Notes: generated from the sequence alone by a model not told the origin. Shown: positions 19,102-27,884, counted from the stretch's first letter. The stretch is 43,939 bases of DNA from Klebsiella pneumoniae (GCA_945889325.1 CAMDBH010000022.1:1-43939), one strand, 5' to 3'. Numbers and translations are program-made.

Positions 19102-19130
19102 ATCGTATGCCGCTCGCGTTGCGCTTGCAA
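19102..19130 (-). promoter_or_regulatory. predicted ssb promoter
   Basis: On the - strand TTGCAA (19130-19125) and TACGAT (19107-19102) are separated by exactly 17 nt, about 80 nt upstream of the ssb start codon. Both boxes match the sigma70 consensus at 4 of 6 positions. Confidence 0.35.
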
Positions 19131-19221
19131 CAGCCTCACAAAGCGCCTAGCGATGCTGCGCACAACGGTGTAAACTGCACGGCCTCGGCGACATTTTTTG
19201 TTGCGCAGACTTTTGGGGTGC

Positions 19222-20346
19222 ATGGCAGAACCGCGCAGAGTTACGGTGGGTTTTCGCGATACTGAGGGCCTGCGCGCATTGTGCGGCGAACGCGATTCGA
19301 ACTTGCGCGCATTGGAATCGCGCTTGGGCATTCAAGTTTTTGCCCGTGGCACTGAACTGACTTTGCAAGGCGCAGAAGCCGAAATTGCCCTTGGCGCCGA
19401 AGTGCTGGGGGCTCTTTTTAGCCGAGCCCGCGCCGGAGTTGCCGTGCAAATTGGCGATTTTGACGATTGGCTGGACAGCAACACGCGCGTCGCGGGACCG
19501 ACCGCCGTCAACGGCCGCGTTGCACAAATGCCCAAACCGACGAGTGAAACCCGAGATTCCCCAGTGCGCCCCTTGCAGTTGCATCGACCGCGGCCGCTGA
19601 ACAAGGGCGTCGAAGAGGGGGAAGCCAACGAGGGCACGCGGCGGGTGCAACCGCAGACCGAAGGGCAGAAGCGTTACGTCGAACAACTGCAGATGCACGA
19701 TGTAGTTTTTGGCGTTGGCCCTGCTGGATCGGGCAAGACCTATCTGGCGATGGCGGCAGCTGTCGCGGCGCTGCACAGGCGTGAAGTCAAGCGCATCGTG
19801 TTGACGCGTCCGGCGGTGGAGGCCGGAGAACATTTGGGTTTTCTGCCAGGTGATTTGGCCGAAAAAGTCAGTCCGTATTTGCGGCCCCTGTATGACGCGT
19901 TGCGCGATCTCGTGGATGAGGACAAATTTGCCCGTCTGACCGAACGCGGCCAAATTGAAGTCGCGCCGCTGGCCTTCATGCGTGGTCGAACTTTGGCGAA
20001 TTCCTACATTATCTTGGACGAAGCGCAGAATTGCACCGTCGAACAGATGATGATGTTGCTCACCCGCATGGGCGATCACAGCAAAATCATTGTGACTGGC
20101 GATCCGACGCAGAGCGATCTGCCGCGCGGGGCGCGAAGTGGTTTGGGTCATGCGCTGGGTATTTTGGAGGGCGTGGTCGGGATCGGCATTGTGCGTTTGG
20201 GCATTGAAGATGTGGTGCGCCACCCGTTGGTCGGCAGAATCGTCAAGGCATACGCCGACGACCGCGCTAGATCCAACAACAACGCCTTTGACAGCAACCG
20301 CCGCCCGGATCGCGGCGACGCACCCGCCGGAGACAGCAAACCGTGA
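19222..20346 (+). CDS. phoH: PhoH-family ATPase
   Basis: The 374-residue protein belongs to the PhoH/PhoL family of P-loop ATPases linked to RNA metabolism and ribosome maturation. The N-terminal 100 residues form the small KH-like part. The ATPase domain holds Walker A GPAGSGKT and Walker B YIILDEAQN, plus the family phrases LTRPAVEAGEHLGFLPGDL and VTGDPTQSDLP. The ATG at 19222 is preferred to a TTG at 19198 because of the GGGG just upstream. The stop codon overlaps the GTG start of pgpH (GTGA), and ybeY follows, the widespread phoH-pgpH-ybeY order. Confidence 0.94.
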   Translation: MAEPRRVTVGFRDTEGLRALCGERDSNLRALESRLGIQVFARGTELTLQGAEAEIALGAEVLGALFSRARAGVAVQIGDFDDWLDSNTRVAGPTAVNGRVAQMPKPTSETRDSPVRPLQLHRPRPLNKGVEEGEANEGTRRVQPQTEGQKRYVEQLQMHDVVFGVGPAGSGKTYLAMAAAVAALHRREVKRIVLTRPAVEAGEHLGFLPGDLAEKVSPYLRPLYDALRDLVDEDKFARLTERGQIEVAPLAFMRGRTLANSYIILDEAQNCTVEQMMMLLTRMGDHSKIIVTGDPTQSDLPRGARSGLGHALGILEGVVGIGIVRLGIEDVVRHPLVGRIVKAYADDRARSNNNAFDSNRRPDRGDAPAGDSKP

Positions 20347-23108
20347 AGCAATCGCGCGCCGCGCCCCCGGCTGGGTTGCCGGGTGAGCTCCAGCAGGCCC
20401 GCGAAAAACGCGCGCGGTATCGCCAGCGTGTGCTCAACGCGGTGCTGGCCGTGGTCGGTTGGGCGGCGCTTGTGGTGGTGATCGGGCCGACGCGGGCCCC
20501 GCTTGAACTGCCGCCTTTAGGTCCTGCCGAACGCGAAATGGTGTCGCTGCGCGACTTTGTCGACCACGAACCGGTGGCCGATCTGGCGGTGCAGCAAGAG
20601 CAAGCGGCGGCCTTGGTGCCATTGCGCTATTCGTTTGACGCCGATGCTGTGACGCGGCGCATCGATTCCGTGCACGCGGCCTTCCGGTTGGTGCGACCCA
20701 AACTGCGCCTGTATGTCAAAGATCGCGAACGGCTTTTGGCGGAAATTGGCCAAAAGGAACCCTTGCTGTCCGATGTGCATCCGGCCAAAAAAGGTGCGCC
20801 TGCGCCTGCGGCGGCGGTCGATGGCGCGATTCCACCCGCCGTGCACGATCTGGATGTGGCGTTTGACGACGAACTCGAACGCGTCCGCCCTGAATTTGAA
20901 GCCCTGCTTGCGCGGCGACGTAGTGAAATCAATAGTGAAGTCTTTCCGGCGCTGCGCAAGGCGGGTTTTGCTGAAGACGTGGAACTGCTGCTGACCGACG
21001 TCGTGCAAGTGCTGTTGAGCCAGCGCATCGTGCGCGATCAGGATCGGTTTGAGGACGACCTAACCCGCGGTGTCATCGAGGAAAAGACCGATCTGCGCTA
21101 CGATCGCGCAAGTGCCCGCGGCAAGGTCGGCGACGTCGACGACGCACAAAAACAAGCGGAAGAATTTGTCGCCGAATGCGTCAAGCAGAAAAAACCGAGT
21201 AAATTTGATGAAAATGTGCTGCAATCGGCGATCAAGGCGTTGGCGCGCAGCATGGTGGAACCGACCTTTCAACGCGACATGGCCGCGACCCATCAGGCCG
21301 AACACATCGCCCGCGACGCCGTGCCCAAAACCCGCGAAGTCCGCTTTAGCCGCGGCCAAAGTCTGATCAAACGCGGCGATCTGGTCACGCCGTCGCTGCA
21401 AGAGCGGATGCAGCGCATGCAGCAAGGCTTGGGCGACGATCAAACCCCGCGTTCTTATGCGGCTACCGCGCTATTTTTGGCGATCGCTTTGGGGCTTTTT
21501 GTCGGTTTTGCCAGCCGCAACCTGCACCATTTTCGCTACCGACCGCGCGATGCCCACCTGCTAGCGGCGATCTTGCTGGTTCACGCTGTGGTTTTGCGCG
21601 GTAGTGTCGGTTTGGGGCATTTGCTGGTTGTGCCAGGTGGCACCATCAATCCGGTGATGTGGATGGTGGCGCTGCCGTATGCCTTGGGGCCGACGCTGGC
21701 GACCCTGTTTTTGCGGCCTTTTACCGCCGCGCCGTTCAGCCTTTTGTGCGCGGTTGCTGCCGCGATCATGGCGCATAATTCCTCGTTTTTGCACCTCTAT
21801 CCCAATTTGGACGCGCTGATCACGGTGCAAGCCTTGGTCGCGGGTTTGGCTGGCGTCCATGCAGCGCGGCACTTTCGCCAGCGCGCCGATTTGGCCAAGG
21901 GCGCGGTTACGATCAGCGTCATTGGCGCATTGAGTGCTGCTTCGATTGCGCTTTTTACCGCTCCCACGGCCACCGATTTGTTCGATACCCACAACGGTTT
22001 GGTTGTGTTGATGGGCGGCGCGTCGGGCGTTGTGTGCTATTTGCTGTTGGCCGCCTTAACGCCGCTTTTTGAAAGTATATTCAACCGTTTGACCGACATT
22101 AAGTTGCTCGAACTGGCGTCAATGAACCACCCAGCTCTGCGCCAGTTAGCGACCGAAACCCCTGGTACTTTCACGCATTCCGTGATGGTCGGCAACTTGG
22201 CTCAAGCGGGCTGCGATGCCATCGGCGCCAACGGCCTGTTGGCGCGGGTCGGCGCCTACTACCATGACTTGGGCAAGACAAAAAACCCGCGTTATTTTGC
22301 GGAAAACCAATCCGGCGACAATCCGCACGATCGCTTAAAGCCACACTTGTCGGCGCTGATTATCAAGGCGCATGTCAAGGATGGTATTAAGATTTTGAAG
22401 GAATTTCGCTTACCCGATGAAATTATCGATTTTGTGCCGCAGCACCACGGCACGAGTTTGATCGCCCATTTTTACCACCGCGCGACCCGCGACGCGCTCG
22501 ACACCGGCGAGGAGACCAATGAGGCGGATTTTCGCTATCCGGGGCCCAAACCGCAGCGCAAGGAGACGGCGATGTTGATGCTGGCCGATGCGGTGGAAGC
22601 GGCGGCCAAGGCGCTACCGGAGCCAAATCCGATGCGCGTTCAGGGGCTTGTGAAGAAAATCATTGCGGCAAAACTGGAAGATGGTCAGTTTGACCAATGC
22701 GATCTGACGCTGCGCGAGTTGGCCCTGATTGAGCAGGCGTTTGTCAAAGCGGTGGTGGGGATTCACCACACGCGACCGGTGTATCTGCCGCCCGCGCAAG
22801 AACAATTGGCCTTGGAGCTGCGTGCGCGGGAAAATGGCGACGACGTCAAACGTCTCGCGGCGATGGCGGACGGTGGCGTGGGCACGCGCAACCGCGGGTT
22901 TCGCGACACGCACAATTTTGCGCCGCCGCTTATTCGCACCGATCAGTTTGCAAGATCAGTGGCTAGCGCGCCGACGACCCAACAGCTCGCCCTGCCGACT
23001 GGGCAAGGTGAGCCCACGCATATGGAAGCCGACGGCGCAGCCCCTATCGCCCCAACTGCGGTTGTGTCCAGTGTTTCGGGCGCGCACACGCCTGGCTCCG
23101 GCGTTTGA
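20343..23108 (+). CDS. pgpH: 7TM-HD phosphodiesterase, predicted c-di-AMP hydrolase PgpH
   Basis: The 921-residue membrane protein matches the YqfF/PgpH architecture: an N-terminal membrane helix (about 27-47), a large extracytoplasmic 7TMR-HDED domain (about 50-365), a block of hydrophobic helices (about 370-580), and a cytoplasmic HD hydrolase domain. The metal site includes HSVMVGN, the HD pair H641-D642 in YYHDLGKTKNP, and further His residues at KPHLSALI, AHVKDG and QHHG. Family members hydrolyse c-di-AMP to pApA. The start is GTG, overlapping the phoH stop as GTGA. The C-terminal 100 residues are low-complexity. With cdaA in the same window, a complete synthesis-and-breakdown pair is present. 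Confidence 0.93.
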   Translation: MKQSRAAPPAGLPGELQQAREKRARYRQRVLNAVLAVVGWAALVVVIGPTRAPLELPPLGPAEREMVSLRDFVDHEPVADLAVQQEQAAALVPLRYSFDADAVTRRIDSVHAAFRLVRPKLRLYVKDRERLLAEIGQKEPLLSDVHPAKKGAPAPAAAVDGAIPPAVHDLDVAFDDELERVRPEFEALLARRRSEINSEVFPALRKAGFAEDVELLLTDVVQVLLSQRIVRDQDRFEDDLTRGVIEEKTDLRYDRASARGKVGDVDDAQKQAEEFVAECVKQKKPSKFDENVLQSAIKALARSMVEPTFQRDMAATHQAEHIARDAVPKTREVRFSRGQSLIKRGDLVTPSLQERMQRMQQGLGDDQTPRSYAATALFLAIALGLFVGFASRNLHHFRYRPRDAHLLAAILLVHAVVLRGSVGLGHLLVVPGGTINPVMWMVALPYALGPTLATLFLRPFTAAPFSLLCAVAAAIMAHNSSFLHLYPNLDALITVQALVAGLAGVHAARHFRQRADLAKGAVTISVIGALSAASIALFTAPTATDLFDTHNGLVVLMGGASGVVCYLLLAALTPLFESIFNRLTDIKLLELASMNHPALRQLATETPGTFTHSVMVGNLAQAGCDAIGANGLLARVGAYYHDLGKTKNPRYFAENQSGDNPHDRLKPHLSALIIKAHVKDGIKILKEFRLPDEIIDFVPQHHGTSLIAHFYHRATRDALDTGEETNEADFRYPGPKPQRKETAMLMLADAVEAAAKALPEPNPMRVQGLVKKIIAAKLEDGQFDQCDLTLRELALIEQAFVKAVVGIHHTRPVYLPPAQEQLALELRARENGDDVKRLAAMADGGVGTRNRGFRDTHNFAPPLIRTDQFARSVASAPTTQQLALPTGQGEPTHMEADGAAPIAPTAVVSSVSGAHTPGSGV

Positions 23109-23114
23109 GGCAGC

Positions 23115-23609
23115 ATGCCGAGCGTTGAAATCGACAACCGGCATCCGTTTTTGCGCGTGCTTAAGCCGCGTTTGCGTCGGCATCTGCTGGGCGTGCTGCG
23201 GCGGTTGGGCAAAAAACACGTGCACGTCGATGTCAGCTTGGTGACAGATGACGAGATTCAAAAGCTAAATCAGCAGTTTCGCCACATAGACCGCGTAACG
23301 GATGTGCTCAGTTTTGCGCTGGAGGACGCGCTTGGTGTGCCGCAGCCGCGCAAGATGCTGGGGGATATCGTGATTTCCCTGGACACGGCGCGGCGTCAGG
23401 CGGCGGACATTGCGCACAAGTCGCAGCAACCTTATGGTATGACAGAGGAAACCCTATTTTTGGCCACCCACGGCTTGCTGCATTTGTTGGGACACGACCA
23501 CCAGACTCGCCGCGACGCCGTGGCGATGCAACATCTGGAACGGCTGTTGATTTCAGATGTTACGCGGCTGGACGTCCATGCGACCGATCGCAGCGCGCAC
23601 GCGCTGTAA
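23115..23609 (+). CDS. ybeY: endoribonuclease YbeY (rRNA maturation factor)
   Basis: The 164-residue protein carries the zinc motif HGLLHLLGHDH (about residues 117-127), which defines the YbeY/UPF0054 metal-dependent RNases. The preceding VTDVLSFALED segment is also conserved. YbeY processes the 3' end of 16S rRNA and takes part in ribosome quality control. It starts 6 nt after pgpH and closes the phoH-pgpH-ybeY operon. It ends 2 nt from the end of the convergent LamG-lipoprotein gene, so any terminator must lie inside coding sequence. Confidence 0.95.
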   Translation: MPSVEIDNRHPFLRVLKPRLRRHLLGVLRRLGKKHVHVDVSLVTDDEIQKLNQQFRHIDRVTDVLSFALEDALGVPQPRKMLGDIVISLDTARRQAADIAHKSQQPYGMTEETLFLATHGLLHLLGHDHQTRRDAVAMQHLERLLISDVTRLDVHATDRSAHAL

Positions 23610-23611
23610 CG

Positions 23612-24649
23612 CTATTTGCTGCTGCACCAAGGCGCACTGCTGGTTTGGCAATTGACGTCTTTGTCCAAGAATCCATAGCAAGTTTCGGCACTACTGGGCA
23701 ATGCCGCCTCGCCGTAAACCGTCGAGTTCGGTTTGGTCAGGTTATAGCCCGACGTCTGCTGGGCGTCGATTTTGTTTGGGCTGCCATCTTTCAACTGCTT
23801 GCCGCCGCTGGGCAAATCCATGTGGTACAGCGCCACAAGGCCATTTTCATTGCCGTTGTAGCGGTAATGCAGGTTGCTGAAATCGCCCGCGGCCTCGCCG
23901 CTCAGGATGCGTATTTCATCAATGCCACCGCTAAACGCCGAAAAACTGTCGCCAACCGACGGAACACGGCCAATAAACAACGCATTGGCCGCACTGATCG
24001 CCTTGGGCACGCCGGGCTTGGCAACCGTGGAAGCAAACGGCGTACCGCCATCCAAGGCCATGGAGAGCGCGGCGTCCTCTTTGTGCCAATAACAGCGCAC
24101 GTGGTGCCAAGTGTCGAGCGCCACGAATTTCAGCGCATTTTGTGCCGGTCCGGCAACGACGTCGCCAAATGTGCCGGTCGCGCAGCCGATCATGGTGTCG
24201 TTGCTGACCTTGACCGCCACAAGCGCGAAAAAGCCAGAGGACGGGGTCAGAACTTTGTTCTCTGCACGGGTCAGCAATACAACGGGCGCTGGCTTATCCT
24301 GGGGCGGCCTTTCATGGACCATCACCCAAGCTTCGATAGAGAAAGACGTTTTGCTAAAATCGACGGCAAATTGCGGGATATCGTGGGCCACGGCCAAAGC
24401 CGTGCCGCTGTTGACGTTGAGCGTTGTCCGCAGCTTGCAATTGAAGCAGCCATCGCAAATGGTTGCGTTTTTATCGTCGCAGCTGCCTTCGGTAGCTACT
24501 GGCGGATCGCAGGTTTGACCTGGGTTTTGTGCGGCCACGGCGTCGGCAATCTTGTCGCTTACCTGAGCGTCTGTGAGTTGATCGGGCAAACAGCCAACGG
24601 CGGCGACCAGCGCAAATGCAACTGCACAACGGGAAAAGCTGAGGCGCAT
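23612..24649 (-). CDS. LamG/concanavalin-A-like lipoprotein
   Basis: A predicted lipoprotein of 345 residues (signal 1-19, lipobox A-V-G-C with Cys20). A short Cys-rich linker with CDGCFNC (about 68-74) precedes a laminin-G/jellyroll-like domain. Typical phrases are FSIEAWVMVHE, TWHHVRCYW, ALFIGRV, FSGGIDEIRIL and GLVALYHMD. Such domains usually bind carbohydrate or protein ligands at the cell surface. The ATG overlaps the stop of the upstream TPR gene (TGATG), so the two proteins are probably made together and may work together. The open frame extends 23 codons upstream, but that extension lies inside the TPR gene and would spoil the signal peptide. Confidence 0.82.
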   Translation of the reverse strand: MRLSFSRCAVAFALVAAVGCLPDQLTDAQVSDKIADAVAAQNPGQTCDPPVATEGSCDDKNATICDGCFNCKLRTTLNVNSGTALAVAHDIPQFAVDFSKTSFSIEAWVMVHERPPQDKPAPVVLLTRAENKVLTPSSGFFALVAVKVSNDTMIGCATGTFGDVVAGPAQNALKFVALDTWHHVRCYWHKEDAALSMALDGGTPFASTVAKPGVPKAISAANALFIGRVPSVGDSFSAFSGGIDEIRILSGEAAGDFSNLHYRYNGNENGLVALYHMDLPSGGKQLKDGSPNKIDAQQTSGYNLTKPNSTVYGEAALPSSAETCYGFLDKDVNCQTSSAPWCSSK

Positions 24650-25611
24650 CAAAACGAACCTCGCCAAATTAGGCTTGCACCGCCAGCCGTTGGGTTGAAA
24701 TCGATGCGAGGTAACCATCCGTTATTGGAAGTTTTTTCTGCAGCACCCTGCGGAATTGGTCCCCACAAGCGGTATCCACCCCACGTCGCTAGACCAGCGC
24801 CAATCAGCGCCGTGAATAGGCCGGTATTGCGTTTGGAACTGGCGGTGGCATAGCTGGCTTTGTAAATTGCCGCCGCGTCTGGCACAGAAAAATCCATGTT
24901 ATTCGCGGCATTGCCATCGGCTGCACCGCCAACCGTGTTGGCCAAACCGGCAAGCGTGAACAAGCCGCCGCCAATCAGCAAGGTCCAACTCAGGCCGCGC
25001 GAGCGATCGTCCGCGGCCACAGCCGGCTTTCGCGCCACCGGCACGATCACAGGTTCTAGCTGTAGTTCCTTGGGTTTATCACCTAGCGTCGGTTCTGCAT
25101 CCGGTTTCACCGGCGGCGATGCTTCCACCGACTTTTTTTCCGCTTCGGGCGTTTTGTCGACAACAGGCTTTTTCTCATCCGGCGGCGTCGGTTCAGCCAT
25201 CAATTTGCGCAGCTTGTCGATGTGGGTCTGGGCTTCCTTTTTGCCGTCATCCGGGACATTTTTCAGCGTAATGTACTGTTCATACAGCGCAATCGCTCGC
25301 GGATTCTGCCCCGCTTCCTCGTACGCGCGCGCCGCGTTGAACATCATGTCGGGCTTGCCACTGATCGCAAACGCTTCCATAAAGCCGGTCGCGGCTTCCT
25401 GATATAATTTGTTTTTGTAATACGCTTTAGCCTCAAGGGCCTTGGCTTCGGCGCGCGAAAGTTCATCTTGCGTCGGCGTTTTGGCCAAAACCGGCTGCGC
25501 CGCAAGCAAAAGCGCAAACACAATCACCAGCGCGCACCGCAAAAAACCAAGCGGTTGAGCGCTGTTGCAGAGAAATTCACCGTTGACGCAAAGCTTCTTC
25601 ACAAACCACAT
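24649..25611 (-). CDS. exported TPR protein with a C-terminal membrane segment
   Basis: About 320 residues. The N-terminus has a signal peptide that probably ends after QPVLA. The mature part has tetratricopeptide-like helices (AEAKALEAKAYYKNKLYQEAA, with LYQEAATGFMEAF, MMFNAARAYEEAGQNPRAIALYEQY, about 45-120). A Lys/Pro/Glu-rich linker follows, then two hydrophobic segments (LSWTLLIGGGLFTLAGL and GLFTALIGAGLATWGGY). This layout is frequent in Myxococcota periplasmic or inner-membrane proteins. The start is uncertain: TTG 25638, GTG and TTG codons further in, and ATG 25611 are all possible, none with a good ribosome site. The stop overlaps the LamG-lipoprotein start. Confidence 0.72.
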   Translation of the reverse strand: MWFVKKLCVNGEFLCNSAQPLGFLRCALVIVFALLLAAQPVLAKTPTQDELSRAEAKALEAKAYYKNKLYQEAATGFMEAFAISGKPDMMFNAARAYEEAGQNPRAIALYEQYITLKNVPDDGKKEAQTHIDKLRKLMAEPTPPDEKKPVVDKTPEAEKKSVEASPPVKPDAEPTLGDKPKELQLEPVIVPVARKPAVAADDRSRGLSWTLLIGGGLFTLAGLANTVGGAADGNAANNMDFSVPDAAAIYKASYATASSKRNTGLFTALIGAGLATWGGYRLWGPIPQGAAEKTSNNGWLPRIDFNPTAGGASLIWRGSF

Positions 25612-25696
25612 GTTGGCGCGCGCCAAGGCAAACGTCAATATCCGCCGCGAATGAATAGAAATGCGCCGCGTTGCGTTGCAGAAAAAGCGGACGGCG

Positions 25697-25725
25697 TTGA
25701 CACAGACTTACGCCAGCGCCATGAT
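25697..25725 (+). promoter_or_regulatory. predicted sigma70 promoter of the small lipoprotein gene
   Basis: A perfect TTGACA (25697-25702) and CATGAT (25720-25725, 4 of 6 matches to TATAAT) are separated by 17 nt. The transcript would start about 90 nt upstream of the ATG at 25823. Confidence 0.5.
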
Positions 25726-25822
25726 TTTGCCGCCCGCCGCCTTTGGGTGGGCCATTGCGACGCCGCCCTGCGCGGTTTTTGCCCGAAACAGTGCGGCTAT
25801 TTTGACGGAAACGGAGACAATA

Positions 25823-26317
25823 ATGCGCAAGATGTTGACGTTGGGATTCTTGGCGACCTCTTTGGTTGTCGCGGTTGTGGCGTGCAAGGAAGAAAGCCAA
25901 GCTAGTCAGCCAGTTGCCGCGGCAGCCCAGCCCGGCGGGCCGGTTGAAGCCGCTGCGCCTGCGGCCGGTGCCAAGCAATACACCATTGAAAGTGCGGCTT
26001 TGATCATGAAGGCCGGTGAAAAGAGCAAATTTTCCTTCACGATCAAGGCCAACACCGGCCTGCATTTCAACAAGGAATTTCCGGCCAAATTTGCCATGGA
26101 AGCCACGGCGTTCGTGAAGGCGGACAAAGAAAAATTGTCCATGAAAGACGGTGACATCCGCGTCGACGGCAACAACGGCGTGGTCACGGTGCCGATGGTC
26201 GCTTTGAGCGCCGGCAAGGGCGAAGTCAAGTTGAAGGGCAATTTCAGCCTTTGCACCGATGAGCAGTGCTACATGCTGCGCGATGAAGTCGTGACTTTGC
26301 AAGTAACTGTGAAGTAA
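25823..26317 (+). CDS. small periplasmic lipoprotein of unknown function
   Basis: The 164-residue lipoprotein has a 20-residue signal (MRKMLTLGFLATSL, lipobox V-V-A-C, Cys21), an Ala/Pro/Gln-rich linker, and a single beta-rich domain of about 110 residues. That domain (FTIKANTGLHFNKEFP, then NFSLCTDEQCYM) recalls the N-terminal immunoglobulin-like domain of DsbD/ScsB thiol-reductase systems. The CTDEQC pair could form a disulfide, but no redox partner is nearby. The ATG at 25823 has GGAG eight nucleotides upstream; the frame is open further up without a signal peptide. It is followed by a 9-bp hairpin and tRNA-Gly. Confidence 0.75.
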   Translation: MRKMLTLGFLATSLVVAVVACKEESQASQPVAAAAQPGGPVEAAAPAAGAKQYTIESAALIMKAGEKSKFSFTIKANTGLHFNKEFPAKFAMEATAFVKADKEKLSMKDGDIRVDGNNGVVTVPMVALSAGKGEVKLKGNFSLCTDEQCYMLRDEVVTLQVTVK

Positions 26318-26318
26318 G

Positions 26319-26339
26319 GTCAATCGCTGGGCGATTGAC
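26319..26339 (+). terminator. 9-bp stem-loop after the small lipoprotein gene
   Basis: GTCAATCGC and its exact reverse complement GCGATTGAC enclose a TGG loop, starting two nucleotides after the TAA stop. There is no T-run after it, so it may be a transcript-end stabiliser rather than a classical intrinsic terminator. Confidence 0.5.
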
Positions 26340-26394
26340 AAGGCGCGGCGCTGCGGTTACACCGCGCGCCGCGGCGCCGACGCGGGCGCTTGTT

Positions 26395-26469
<75 letters not shown>

Positions 26470-26665
26470 AAGAATCAGGGACTTAGACGTGGCGGCGGTT
26501 GACTACGGGGGCTGGGTCACTACAATTCATGACCTTCTGAAATGACAAGGGTTTGACCAGCGGATTGGCAGCGCTTCTCGTGCCGCCGCCCAACGCCGTT
26601 TCAGATCGAGATTGCGCGTGCGCACAAAACCGCAGCTACGCCTGTCGCGCCACTCCAACTCAACG

Positions 26666-27625
26666 CTACTTACAAGGCCGCTCTTTAACCTTGTTCGGAT
26701 CTTCAGTCCGCCAAGTCTCGCGATCGGCGCGATAGCAAGCCGCGCTCACAAGCGTGCCGTCGGGGGTCCATTGCGTGCGCGGGCCATCTAACTGCCCATC
26801 TTTATAGTGCGCGTCGTCGGCCATTTTGCCGTTGGGGTGAAAGCGTTTGCTGTGGCCCTCGCGCTTGCCGTCGTTCCACGTCACGGCTTCCTTAGACTTG
26901 CCGTTGTCGAACCACCACGCAGACACGCCGTTTTTCTTTCCGTTTTTGTAACGCAATTCCTCAACCACCACACCGGCATCGCTCCATTTGCGGCTGGCGC
27001 CGCTCAGTTCATCGTTGGCAAATTGTTCTTCTTCGCGCATTTGACCGCCGGGGGACCATGTGCGGCGAAAGCCCTGACGTTTTCCGTCCTTCCAATTCGA
27101 TTCGGCCTTTTTCTTGCCGTCGCTGTACCAAAACAGCCACGGGCCTTGCTTTTTGCTGTCGACCGACGCGCAGTACGCTTCATCGGGTTTTTCAAAGGGT
27201 TTTGAGCCCTTGGGGCAGTCAATTCGGCCATGGTTTGCCGCTGGGGCTGCACCAGCTGGAGCGGTCGCAACCGCTTTGGGCGCGACCGGCCCAATCTTCT
27301 TCCAACGTTTCACCACAGGTTCAAGCACTTGCAGGCGATAGGCCGCGAGTTGCTTCACTTCTTCCACATCCGTCACGCCTTTCTCGGTTTCAGGCTCCAC
27401 AGTGTTCAGGACCGCTTGGGCCTTATCCGCAATTTCCTTGTGTACTTTGGCATCCTTGGCCGCTTCAAATTCGATCACCAACCGCGCCAAATTGCCCGCC
27501 GCTTTGTCCAAATTGGCTTTGGACGCATCGAGCGCAGGGCTCGCCGTGGCAGCAAACGCGAACAAAGAAACCGCCAAAATCACCGCGCTCGCCACTGCGC
27601 GCTTGCCGACAAACCTGCGAAACAT
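26666..27625 (-). CDS. secreted MORN/YwqK-repeat protein
   Basis: The 319-residue protein has a cleavable signal peptide (about 1-28, ending AATASPA). A helical, charged region follows (about 30-125), then an Ala/Pro linker. About 155-305 holds repeats of the MORN/YwqK type: G..K...WY.DGKKKAESNWKDGKR, G..R.W.PGGQMREEEQF, G....W.DNGKSKEAV.W.DGKREG, and HPNGKMADDAHYKDGQLDG. Such repeats are often annotated as YwqK-family antitoxins, but a secreted form in this lineage is more likely a structural or binding protein. The ATG at 27625 has CGAGG upstream, and the extra 14 codons further up spoil the signal peptide. It is divergent from the cysteine-repeat lipoprotein gene. Confidence 0.8.
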   Translation of the reverse strand: MFRRFVGKRAVASAVILAVSLFAFAATASPALDASKANLDKAAGNLARLVIEFEAAKDAKVHKEIADKAQAVLNTVEPETEKGVTDVEEVKQLAAYRLQVLEPVVKRWKKIGPVAPKAVATAPAGAAPAANHGRIDCPKGSKPFEKPDEAYCASVDSKKQGPWLFWYSDGKKKAESNWKDGKRQGFRRTWSPGGQMREEEQFANDELSGASRKWSDAGVVVEELRYKNGKKNGVSAWWFDNGKSKEAVTWNDGKREGHSKRFHPNGKMADDAHYKDGQLDGPRTQWTPDGTLVSAACYRADRETWRTEDPNKVKERPCK

Positions 27626-27806
27626 CTGTAACCTCGTGCGATTGGGCAGAAAAACTTCTGACGACAACCCGCTGTTGCCCTGCCACAGCTAGGCGTGCGC
27701 GTGCAGCACACGCGCGCGATCGCCGCAAGCTTGCACCGCGTCCGCGCCGCTGTCAACCGGCCATTGCCGCGCGCAGTTGCTAGAATGATTGATGAAAAAT
27801 CGGCGG

Positions 27807-27835
27807 TTGACGCTGCGGCGCGCCGCAGGTACGCT
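27807..27835 (+). promoter_or_regulatory. predicted promoter with a palindromic spacer (possible operator)
   Basis: TTGACG (27807-27812) and TACGCT (27830-27835) are 17 nt apart. The spacer contains the perfect 16-bp palindrome CTGCGGCGCGCCGCAG (27813-27828). A repressor bound there would block RNA polymerase. An extended -10 motif (TGC-TAGAAT, 27778-27786) just upstream is an alternative promoter. Either would drive the lipoprotein gene at 27885. Confidence 0.4.
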
Positions 27836-27884
27836 GCAAAAGGCGTCCGTTTGCTGCGGCGAGCCAACTGCCGAGGACAACTTG

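Noticed and set aside
19147..20223. 358-codon open frame on the - strand opposite phoH
   Set aside because: Antisense to a well-supported PhoH gene, with no motifs.
23645..24853. 402-codon open frame on the + strand opposite the LamG lipoprotein
   Set aside because: Antisense to a gene with a clear signal peptide and domain; basic, motif-free translation.
26470..26665. Possible integration site behind tRNA-Gly
   Set aside because: No integrase and no repeated tRNA 3' end was found in the window, so an attachment site cannot be supported.
26666..27625. YwqK-type antitoxin function for the MORN-repeat protein
   Set aside because: The protein has a signal peptide and no adjacent toxin gene, so the family label should not be read as a toxin-antitoxin role.
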